This document shows positions 58,055-64,000 of a DNA stretch of 64,000 nt, piece by piece (the first letter of the stretch is position 1; each line of letters opens with the position of its first letter). Made by a program: the position numbers and the translations under genes. This DNA comes from a virus, in the IMG/VR virus record IMGVR_UViG_3300046543_000595, positions 43,421 through 107,420 of that record, one strand, 5' to 3'. The notes beneath the pieces are model-generated. The model did no database searches. It saw only the letters and a program-made list of their open reading frames with translations, and was not told the origin of the DNA.

Positions 58055-59007
58055 GACTGGGGAAGGAATTCAGTCACGATTCAATGTGTGACATTTACGA
58101 TCGACCGCCAGAATTCGGACGTCCAGCGACAGGCCAAAAACCGTGCAATTGTCACGTTGCCGAGATCGACACCCTCCGCGCCGAGTTGAAGCAGGCCCAG
58201 TGCGCTAATCAAGAACTCCGCGATCTGAATGTGGCGGGTAAAAAACTAGGCGATTGGATAGATTTAACCTCCAAGCTCGCCGCCGCCGAATCCCGCGCCG
58301 AGTTGAAGCAGGCGCAGGAGCAAATTGATACGCTCCTTGCCGACTGTCAGGCCCACGGTTCACACATTCGTGAACTTCAAGCCGAGTTGAAGCAGGCTGA
58401 ATTTGACATAGCTAGAAAAGCTCGCGCGATTATCGCACTAAATGAAAGCTACAAGGCGCTGCGAGACGGTCTGGAGCCGAAACTTGCAGAGATCACTGGA
58501 AAGAGAAACGCCGCCGAATCCCGCGCAGAGGAAGCGGAGCGGTCAGCAGAAGCGGCTGAGGCCCGCGCCGAGCAATGGGAGCGCAAATTCAATGATGACG
58601 GTCCACGCTGCAAGGTACGCACGGATTCCAAAGATGGTCGCTTTATTGCACCAACCGACTGCGGGAAGGAAGATTTAGAGCAGCGGTTGGCGAAGGAATC
58701 TCGGGGCAACTGTGCGGATTGTTCAGAATCCATGCTCGGGCAGTTGGGCGGCTTTACGCGAATTGGCGAATACCGCTGCTACTACTGCAAAGCATGGTTC
58801 TGCGGGGATCATGCTTTTGCGCACTTCGACGATCATGATAAAGGGCAGCAGAGGCGCATATCCGACCTGGAGCAGCGATTGGCGAGGGTGAAGGAGAAAG
58901 TCCTTAACCATGGCCGACATGCCCATGACTGTGCGTCTCACTATGGGCATAGTCTTCAGTGCGACTGCTGGAAGTCCGCAGCCTTGAAAGAACTGGAGGA
59001 AAGATGA
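58051..59007 (+). CDS. Coiled-coil protein with Cys/His-rich domain, 318 aa
   Basis: Residues 35-190 are coiled coil with repeated RAELKQAQ and AAESRAE units. Residues 218-265 hold a Cys/His set (NCADCSESMLG, YRCYYCKAWFCGDHAFAHFD) that looks like a small zinc-binding module. The C-terminus DLEQRLARVKEKV...ALKELEER mirrors that of the protein at 56342 but has a further HAHDCASHYGHSLQCDCW insert. It appears to have been assembled from duplicated coiled-coil pieces. Start ATG 58051 by ATGA overlap. Confidence 0.65.
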   Translation: MRLGKEFSHDSMCDIYDRPPEFGRPATGQKPCNCHVAEIDTLRAELKQAQCANQELRDLNVAGKKLGDWIDLTSKLAAAESRAELKQAQEQIDTLLADCQAHGSHIRELQAELKQAEFDIARKARAIIALNESYKALRDGLEPKLAEITGKRNAAESRAEEAERSAEAAEARAEQWERKFNDDGPRCKVRTDSKDGRFIAPTDCGKEDLEQRLAKESRGNCADCSESMLGQLGGFTRIGEYRCYYCKAWFCGDHAFAHFDDHDKGQQRRISDLEQRLARVKEKVLNHGRHAHDCASHYGHSLQCDCWKSAALKELEER

Positions 59008-59057
59008 AGCGCACACCATTTTATGAAGTGACTCGGTTGGAGAAACGTCATGGCTAA
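59004..59057 (+). CDS. 17-codon mini-ORF bridging two genes
   Basis: ATG 59004 overlaps the upstream stop (SD GGAGG) and opens MKRTPFYEVTRLEKRHG to TAA 59055-59057. That stop overlaps the next start by eight bases (ATGGCTAA). Its role is likely translational coupling; a functional peptide cannot be excluded. Confidence 0.35.
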   Translation: MKRTPFYEVTRLEKRHG

Positions 59058-59325
59058 ATCAATTCCGGGACCGTGGACCGCTAAAGGCTACCAAGTATTC
59101 GCACTTGAAGAGCATCCGCTTCGCATCATCGCCTATGCGAGGGGCTTGAACATCAAAGAACGCACACCTGAAGACGAAGCCAACGCCCGCTTGATCGCGG
59201 CTGCGCCGGATTTGCTGGAGGCGTGTGAGGACTTCGTCGAAATGGCGGAGACTCCGTACAAGGACACACGCCTATTAGTTCAGCGAGCGAAGGCCGCCAT
59301 CCAGAAAGCGAAAGGTGCCAAATGA
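59050..59325 (+). CDS. Conserved small phage protein, 91 aa
   Basis: The segment RTPEDEANARLIAAAPDLLE, followed by a C-terminal amphipathic helix, is a well-known pattern of small phage and prophage proteins of unknown function; the start SIPGPWTAKGYQVFA is also typical. No enzyme motif. It is linked to neighbours by an 8-base overlap upstream and ATGA downstream. Confidence 0.75.
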   Translation: MAKSIPGPWTAKGYQVFALEEHPLRIIAYARGLNIKERTPEDEANARLIAAAPDLLEACEDFVEMAETPYKDTRLLVQRAKAAIQKAKGAK

Positions 59326-59366
59326 TCGAAACCTTAGAGCAGGAGAAGGGGCGGGATGGCGCGTAA
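59322..59366 (+). CDS. 14-codon mini-ORF, copy of a coiled-coil gene start
   Basis: ATG 59322 opens MIETLEQEKGRDGA to TAA 59364-59366 and overlaps both neighbours. Its first codons share a 21-base identical stretch with the start of the 74-aa coiled-coil gene at 56973 (both encode ETLEQE). It appears to be a recycled leader that supplies the SD GAGAAGGGGCGGG to the next gene. Confidence 0.35.
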   Translation: MIETLEQEKGRDGA

Positions 59367-59685
59367 TCGAACTATCCAGCCGGAAGTACGGAAGGCAATC
59401 GTGGACATGTATCGTGCCGGCCTGGGCTGGGTTAAGCATCCGGGTTTCTACCTGAAAGAGGAAATGGAAGAGCGAGGATTGTTTGCTAGGGACTTGGCTT
59501 TTATTCTTGGAGTTCCAGAGCAGTCCTTGAACACTATTTTGTCCGGCAAGCGTGGTATCAGCCCTGATATGGCGAGGGCTCTGGGTGAAGCCTTCGACGT
59601 ACCGGCTGAATTCTTCATGAACCTACAACAGGCATACGACCTTTCCCGTGCCGCCATGCCTGACCCTGGAGTAGCAGAGGCCTAG
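59356..59685 (+). CDS. HigA/VapI-like HTH protein (antitoxin type), 109 aa
   Basis: The HigA-family core is clear: HPGFYLKEEMEERGLFARDL, AFILGVPEQSLNTILSGKRG and ISPDMARALGEAFDVPAEFF, with the recognition helix near PEQSLNTILSG. In bacteria such proteins neutralise HigB-type RNases and repress their own operon. No toxin gene is adjacent, so it may act as a transcription regulator or as an antitoxin against a host toxin. ATG 59356 lies within the preceding mini-ORF. It is the last gene before a 120-base gap. Confidence 0.78.
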   Translation: MARNRTIQPEVRKAIVDMYRAGLGWVKHPGFYLKEEMEERGLFARDLAFILGVPEQSLNTILSGKRGISPDMARALGEAFDVPAEFFMNLQQAYDLSRAAMPDPGVAEA

Positions 59686-59805
59686 TCTTTCTTTTTCCAA
59701 CGTGCATGAGCGGCGATTTGCGCAATTTCCCCCACTACCAAAATTTTCGATTGAATTAAACCAAACGCGGGTGGATGATGGCTCCCCTGCGGAGGAGTGG
59801 AACCG
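59686..59805 (+). other. Intergenic gap of 120 bases, A+T-rich
   Basis: The gap begins with a T-rich run (CTTTCTTTTTCC) that lacks a clear stem. A TTGCGC and the A+T-rich AAAATTTTCGATTGAATTAA could contain a promoter for the helicase-primase block, but I cannot assign a -10 with confidence. It ends in the SD GGAGGAG (59791-59797). Confidence 0.35.
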
Positions 59806-61257
59806 GTGAGTCTGGAACTACGGGACTATCAACAGGCGATGTACGCCGAAGCCAGAGAACTCCGACGCGCCGGTGCCCGCTCCATGATCTTTCAGGCTCC
59901 GACCGGCTCCGGCAAGACCGTCCTCGCCGCCACGCTCCTCAAAAACTGCGTCGATAAAGGATTCACTGCGTGGTTCCTCTGTCACCGCCGCGAGATCCTG
60001 CGGCAAAGCCTGATCAAACTGGCCGAAGCCGAAGTACCTGCCGGTCTTGTCGCCTCCGGGACGCCGATGGACAAGATGGCTCCGGTACAGGTTTGCTCGA
60101 TCCAGTCGCTGGCCCGTCGGCACTTTCATCTGCCGTCGCCACACCTGATCATATGGGATGAATGCCACCACGTGGCCTCGAATACGTGGAGCGCGATCCA
60201 TGCTGCCTATCCCGCTGCGGTCCATATCGGACTAACGGCCACCCCGCTTCGCCTTGACGGGGCGGGGCTAGGGAAATACTTCGATCATCTTCTGCTCGGC
60301 CCATCGGTCCGGAGTCTCATCGATCAGGGCTGGCTATCCCCGTACAGGATCTTTGCTCCCAGCCGCCCTAACCTCGACGGTATCCAGACCATCGGCGGCG
60401 ACTACAATCAGAAGCAACTCCACGAGCGGATGGGGTCGACGAGCGTCGCTGGGGACACCGTTAAACACTACCAGCAGCACCTCCAGGGCCGCCGGGCTAT
60501 CGTATTCATGTGGTCGGTGCCATCGTCCATCGAAATCGCCGCACGGTTCAATCAGGCAGGTATCCCGGCCGCCCATATCGATGGCGGAACGGACGAACGG
60601 ACGCGCGACCGTGCGATCCAGATGTTCCGGGACGGGCAGATCCTCGTACTGACGAACGTCGATATCGCCAGCGAGGGCTTCGATCTTCCAGCCTGCGAGG
60701 CCGGGTACTTCTGCCGGCCAACCCAATCGCTCACTCTCCATCGGCAACAGATGGGACGTGTCTTGCGGCCGGCGCCTGGCAAGGTGGCCTACCTCGTCGA
60801 TCAGGCATCGAACTGCCGGCTGCTCGGTCTGCCCGATGATGACTATGAGTGGACGCTCGACGGCGCAAAGAAGAAAAAGCGCAAAGCCAAAGACGAGGAA
60901 TCCGTCCGCGTCTGCCCGAAGTGCTTCGAGGCGCACCCGCTCCGGGTTCGCGTCTGTCCATGCGGCCACGTGCTTGTCGAGGCTCGTGAGATCGACGTCG
61001 ACGAGAACGCTCAACTCACCGAATTGAGCGAGGAAGAGATGCAGCGGCTTCGCTGGCGGCGCATGGACGAACAGTCGAATGCGAAAGACCTGACTCAGCT
61101 GATCGCGTTCGGACGCTCGAAAGGCTACAAAAACCCGGAAGTCTGGGCAAGGATCGTGTTTCAGGCAAGGAAAGATAAAAAGGCACGCAAAGATGCCGAA
61201 CGATTGCAATCTCGGACTGAACTGTTGGCTGAACTGACCGGACAGTGGAACTTTTAA
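59806..61257 (+). CDS. Superfamily 2 DEAD/DEAH-box helicase, 483 aa
   Basis: The Q-like LRDYQQAM and Walker A APTGSGKT (residues 31-38), the DECH box (118-121), motif III LTATPLR, motif V DIASEGFDLP and motif VI QQMGRVLRP are all present in order. A zinc-ribbon-like segment CPKCFEAH...CPCGH follows. It unwinds DNA or RNA in phage replication, probably with the primase encoded next. GTG 59806 is chosen because the SD GGAGGA (59791-59796) is nine bases upstream; GTG 59797 lies inside the SD. Length is normal for phage replicative SF2 helicases. Confidence 0.9.
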   Translation: MSLELRDYQQAMYAEARELRRAGARSMIFQAPTGSGKTVLAATLLKNCVDKGFTAWFLCHRREILRQSLIKLAEAEVPAGLVASGTPMDKMAPVQVCSIQSLARRHFHLPSPHLIIWDECHHVASNTWSAIHAAYPAAVHIGLTATPLRLDGAGLGKYFDHLLLGPSVRSLIDQGWLSPYRIFAPSRPNLDGIQTIGGDYNQKQLHERMGSTSVAGDTVKHYQQHLQGRRAIVFMWSVPSSIEIAARFNQAGIPAAHIDGGTDERTRDRAIQMFRDGQILVLTNVDIASEGFDLPACEAGYFCRPTQSLTLHRQQMGRVLRPAPGKVAYLVDQASNCRLLGLPDDDYEWTLDGAKKKKRKAKDEESVRVCPKCFEAHPLRVRVCPCGHVLVEAREIDVDENAQLTELSEEEMQRLRWRRMDEQSNAKDLTQLIAFGRSKGYKNPEVWARIVFQARKDKKARKDAERLQSRTELLAELTGQWNF

Positions 61258-61275
61258 AAACATCTGGAGGACAGA

Positions 61276-61491
61276 ATGAATGTCATACCGCTTACCGTCG
61301 ACGAACAGACCGCTCTGAAGAACGCACAGCAGGCTGTCGCCGACGCTCAGGCTGCAGTGAAGACCGCAGCGGCTAACCGCAACCGTGTATTCAATGGCAT
61401 CCTCGACCAGCACAAACTTTCGACCGGCAGCGACGTTCCGATCTTGACCGAAGATTGCCAGTTTCTGGTGACCGGTACGATATTCACCTAA
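61276..61491 (+). CDS. Small hypothetical protein, 71 aa
   Basis: Unrecognised. One long Ala-rich helix (EQTALKNAQQAVADAQAAVK) is followed by a beta-like C-terminus (VPILTEDCQFLVTGTIFT). SD TGGAGG precedes ATG 61276. It lies between helicase and primase genes. Confidence 0.6.
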   Translation: MNVIPLTVDEQTALKNAQQAVADAQAAVKTAAANRNRVFNGILDQHKLSTGSDVPILTEDCQFLVTGTIFT

Positions 61492-61509
61492 CTTCGCGCA
61501 GGAGGACCT

Positions 61510-61581
61510 GTGTTTGTTGTCCTAAACGCCGCAGAGATCGCGGCCCTTTGGTGCTTGCGCGGAGGGTGGTCTGAGTACTGA
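61510..61581 (+). CDS. 23-codon ORF upstream of the primase
   Basis: GTG 61510 with a strong SD (AGGAGG) opens MFVVLNAAEIAALWCLRGGW and three more residues to TGA 61579-61581. The stop lies eight bases past a candidate CTG start of the primase in another frame, so this ORF probably couples translation into the primase. It could also be a tiny functional protein. Confidence 0.4.
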   Translation: MFVVLNAAEIAALWCLRGGWSEY

Positions 61582-63859
61582 TTTTGATCACCTGAATCGA
61601 ATTCTCCTCTCGCAGGGCGAGCAGTTACTGAGTGCCTGGCTTCCAGGAGGCCGGCGTATCGGAACGGAATACGTGTGTGCGTCGCTCGATGGCGGGGCCG
61701 GACGCTCATGCTCCATCAATCTCAACACTGGGATTTGGGCCGACTTTAGTGCGGATGAAATTCGCGGGCGCGATTTAATCGCGCTTTACGCGCAGATGCA
61801 CCACATCAATAACGGACAGGCAGCCAAGGAACTGAGCGAGAAATACGGCGACGCGCCGGCCGTCACCCGTCCTAAGCCGAACGGCCACGCCGACCCGGCG
61901 CAGAAGATCGCGTACGTCGTGCCGGACGATGCCCCAGAGCCGGACCTCCATCATCGAGACCACGGGGACCCGTCCCGCACATGGGTCTACCGCGACGCAG
62001 AAGGCAGACGCCTGATGATTGTCGCCCGTTACGATCCACCCGACGGCGGGAAGCAGTTCTGCCCGTTCGTCTGGGACGGCAAGCGCTGGCAGAAACGCCA
62101 CTGGCACGAACCGGCGCCGCTCTACGGCCTCGACGACCTTGCGCTCCGACCCGACTGCTCGGTCATCATCGTCGAAGGCGAGAAGGCTGCGGACGCCGCG
62201 CGTAAACTCTGCCCAGGGCAGGTCGTCGTCACATGGCCGGGCGGATCCAATCGGTGGCACAAGGCAGACTTTTCGGCAATCTACGGGCGAAAGATCGTCC
62301 TATGGCCCGACAACGATCAGGCCGGACTGCAGGCGATGCACGGGCTGGCTCGAGCGCTACAAAGTCACTGCCCGACGATCAAGATCTTCAACGTCTCGGA
62401 CATGCCTGCGAAGTGGGATGCCGCCGACGCGGTCGAGGCAGGCTGGACGGGTCAGCAGTTCGCCGAATGGGCACAGGCGCACATGACCGACATCCCGGTA
62501 CTTACGGAGGCCGTGTCAAGGACTGTTAAGGGGGCGGTGGATACGCCACCCGGCGCCGCAGCCGCCGCGAAGCCGAACGGCCACGCCTTGGTCAGTTGCT
62601 ACAGCCGGTGGGAGCAATGGGGACTCTCGAAGACCGGAAGCATGCCGAACCCGAACGTCGACAACTGCGTGGCGATCCTCGAGAACGATCCGGTGTTCAA
62701 GGACCGGATCTGGTACGACGAGTTCCTCTGCAAGTACATGGTGACCGATCCTTCCGGCCGGACTCGCGAGTGGGAAGAATCCGACGAGATCCAACTGCAG
62801 GTGTACATCCAGCGGGAACTCGGCATCCACCGCATGGGGTCGGAAGCCGTCCGCCGGGCCTTCATTAGCGTCGCCCGGCGCCACGTGCGCAACTGCGTGC
62901 GCGACTGGCTCGATTCGCTGGTCTGGGACGGCATACCGCGGATCGCCAAGTTTCTCGAAGACTGCTTCCATGCCAGCCCCACGAGCTATGTTAGCGCCGC
63001 CAGCCAGAACTTTTGGCTATCGATGGTCGCCCGGATCTACCGGCCCGGCTGCAAAGTCGACAACGTCATCGTGCTTGAGGGTGGACAGGGCGTCGGCAAA
63101 TCGAAAGCTCTCCAGATCATCGGCGGGCCGTATTGGGCCGAACAGCATGCCGGTCTCGGTAGCAACCAGTTTTATGAGGTGTTGCAGGGCAAGATGCTCA
63201 TCGAGATTGGCGAGATGGATGCGTTCCGCCGGTCCGATGACGCCGAAGTCAAGCGGGCGGTCACGTGTCCGACCGATCGGTATCGTGAGCCGTACGCGAC
63301 GAAGGCTGCCGATCATCCCCGGCAGTGCGTCTTTGTGGGGAATAGCAACCGGGACGACTATCTCAAGGATGAGAGCGGTGGCCGCCGCTGGTGGCCGATC
63401 ACTGTCGGCGGTGACGTGGAGCTCGGAATCATCACGGCAAACCGGGATCAGTTCTTCGCGGAGGCCGTCGTTCTGCTTAATCCGAAGGGTGGCTGGAACG
63501 AGGAACTCTGGCACTTCAACGGTGGGCAGAAGTGGTGGGAGATGCCGAAGGGTCAGACCGAAAACGAACAGGAGAAGCGGCTGCAGGACGATCCGTGGAC
63601 GGAGCACATCGTCCGCTATCTGGACTACGAGCACATCGGCAACGAGTGGACGCCGCGGTTGGTCCCGATGAACCAGGTCACCATGAACGAAATCCTGATG
63701 AACGCGCTGTTCTTTAAGGAAGTCTCACGGATCCAGCGGAGCGACGAGAAGCGGGCTGGTGCCTGTCTGACGGCACTCAAGTTCAAGAAGTACTCGGCCC
63801 GAACCAGCGATCCTGATGTCTTCACGAAAATCTGGAGGAGGCGAGATGCGACTGGATAG
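61571..63859 (+). CDS. TOPRIM/VirE-type primase-helicase, up to 762 aa
   Basis: The N-terminal zinc-free fold (EYVCASLDGGAGRSCSINLN, GIWADFSADEIRGRDLIALY) leads to a TOPRIM domain (CSVIIVEGEKAADAARKL and IVLWPDNDQAG). A VirE/D5-type ATPase follows with Walker A LEGGQGVGKSKAL, the Walker-B-like KMLIEIGEMDAF and the arginine-rich DESGGRRWWPI. It would prime and unwind DNA. The first standard start is GTG 61673, but conserved-looking sequence (EQLLSAWLPGGRRIGTEY) lies before it. No ATG, GTG or TTG exists between the stop at 61523 and 61673. CTG 61571, five bases after GGAGGG, is proposed as start. Confidence 0.8.
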   Translation: MSTDFDHLNRILLSQGEQLLSAWLPGGRRIGTEYVCASLDGGAGRSCSINLNTGIWADFSADEIRGRDLIALYAQMHHINNGQAAKELSEKYGDAPAVTRPKPNGHADPAQKIAYVVPDDAPEPDLHHRDHGDPSRTWVYRDAEGRRLMIVARYDPPDGGKQFCPFVWDGKRWQKRHWHEPAPLYGLDDLALRPDCSVIIVEGEKAADAARKLCPGQVVVTWPGGSNRWHKADFSAIYGRKIVLWPDNDQAGLQAMHGLARALQSHCPTIKIFNVSDMPAKWDAADAVEAGWTGQQFAEWAQAHMTDIPVLTEAVSRTVKGAVDTPPGAAAAAKPNGHALVSCYSRWEQWGLSKTGSMPNPNVDNCVAILENDPVFKDRIWYDEFLCKYMVTDPSGRTREWEESDEIQLQVYIQRELGIHRMGSEAVRRAFISVARRHVRNCVRDWLDSLVWDGIPRIAKFLEDCFHASPTSYVSAASQNFWLSMVARIYRPGCKVDNVIVLEGGQGVGKSKALQIIGGPYWAEQHAGLGSNQFYEVLQGKMLIEIGEMDAFRRSDDAEVKRAVTCPTDRYREPYATKAADHPRQCVFVGNSNRDDYLKDESGGRRWWPITVGGDVELGIITANRDQFFAEAVVLLNPKGGWNEELWHFNGGQKWWEMPKGQTENEQEKRLQDDPWTEHIVRYLDYEHIGNEWTPRLVPMNQVTMNEILMNALFFKEVSRIQRSDEKRAGACLTALKFKKYSARTSDPDVFTKIWRRRDATG

Positions 63860-64000
63860 GCTCCTGCCGGAAGCCGCAGCGCTCCGGATCTTTGCCGATA
63901 CCTGGATGCAATACATGGCCATGATCGAGGCGGACACGTTCGATCCACGCACGCTCGACTTCATCATGGACGTCGAGCAACAGATGCGCCGGCTCCTGCC
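63846..64000 (+). CDS. Hypothetical protein, partial at window end
   Basis: ATG 63846 (SD GGAGG, 14 bases inside the primase 3' end) opens at least 51 codons: MRLDRLLPEAAALRIFADTW then MIEADTFDPRTLDFIMDVEQ, running off the window. It looks helical and acidic. Too little is visible to assign a family. Confidence 0.6.
   Translation, partial: MRLDRLLPEAAALRIFADTWMQYMAMIEADTFDPRTLDFIMDVEQQMRRLL

Noticed and set aside
60334-61413. 359-codon minus-strand open frame opposite the SF2 helicase
   Set aside because: The + strand encodes all helicase motifs in order; the minus translation has no recognisable domain.
1-64000. tRNA genes, CRISPR arrays and insertion sequences
   Set aside because: No gap longer than about 170 bases exists, and I saw no cloverleaf-like pattern, regularly spaced repeats or transposase motif; a tRNAscan-type search would be needed to exclude them formally.

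Overview
This window is part of the genome of a tailed bacteriophage (Caudoviricetes), most likely short-tailed (podovirus-like). The genes are tightly packed and almost all on the + strand, commonly joined by ATGA, TAATG or 8-nt stop/start overlaps. The DNA is visibly G+C-rich and Shine-Dalgarno (SD) sites are of the GGAGG type. There is no tail sheath, tail tube or tape-measure gene. Instead there are adaptor-like, nozzle-like and tailspike genes followed by large ejection-type proteins. Terminase, portal, capsid, DNA polymerase and integrase genes are not seen; the first two or three presumably lie upstream. The host cannot be read from the sequence.

Layout. (1) 1-11102: a modification cassette with four glycosyltransferases (one fused to a methyltransferase), two further SAM methyltransferases, a GNAT acetyltransferase, a DegT-type sugar aminotransferase, a YHS-domain fusion, a Gp37/Gp68-family protein and several small unknowns; a clear terminator lies at 6770. 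(2) 11138-24747: adaptor-like proteins, three tailspikes that share an N-terminal anchor, a 1181-aa probable nozzle, a tail fibre and a GNAT-like protein. (3) 24757-41733: two ejection-type proteins and a 4823-aa polyvalent protein with a degenerate histidine-phosphatase region, a GHKL ATPase, an HExxH protease, a DarB-like N6-methylase plus SNF2 helicase, and a C-terminal virion-associated domain. (4) 41769-45848: one small protein and three consecutive proteins with Sec signal peptides. (5) 45858-48457: lysis and small accessory genes (T4-type lysozyme, holin, KTSC, DUF6496, Cys-rich proteins). This includes the only convincing minus-strand gene, a 53-aa Cys-rich protein at 48296-48457. (6) 48458-64000: an HTH regulator with an upstream inverted repeat, an RDF-like protein, a PD-(D/E)XK nuclease, an SMC-like ATPase, two ASCH paralogues, a RuvC-like resolvase, a PAPS-reductase-like protein, a block of shuffled small coiled-coil genes, a lone HigA-like HTH protein, a DEAD-box helicase and a TOPRIM/VirE primase-helicase.

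How it fits together (inference). Region 6 replicates and recombines the genome and contains the regulator. Regions 2 and 3 build the tail and load proteins that probably enter the cell with the DNA and counter host defences. Region 1 probably glycosylates, methylates or acetylates a virion component, the DNA or the host envelope. Region 5 lyses the cell. The most unusual points are two well-formed reading frames nested out of frame inside low-complexity linkers of the giant gene, the antisense Cys-rich paralogue at 48.4 kb, a primase frame with no standard upstream start codon, and the trio of secreted proteins.
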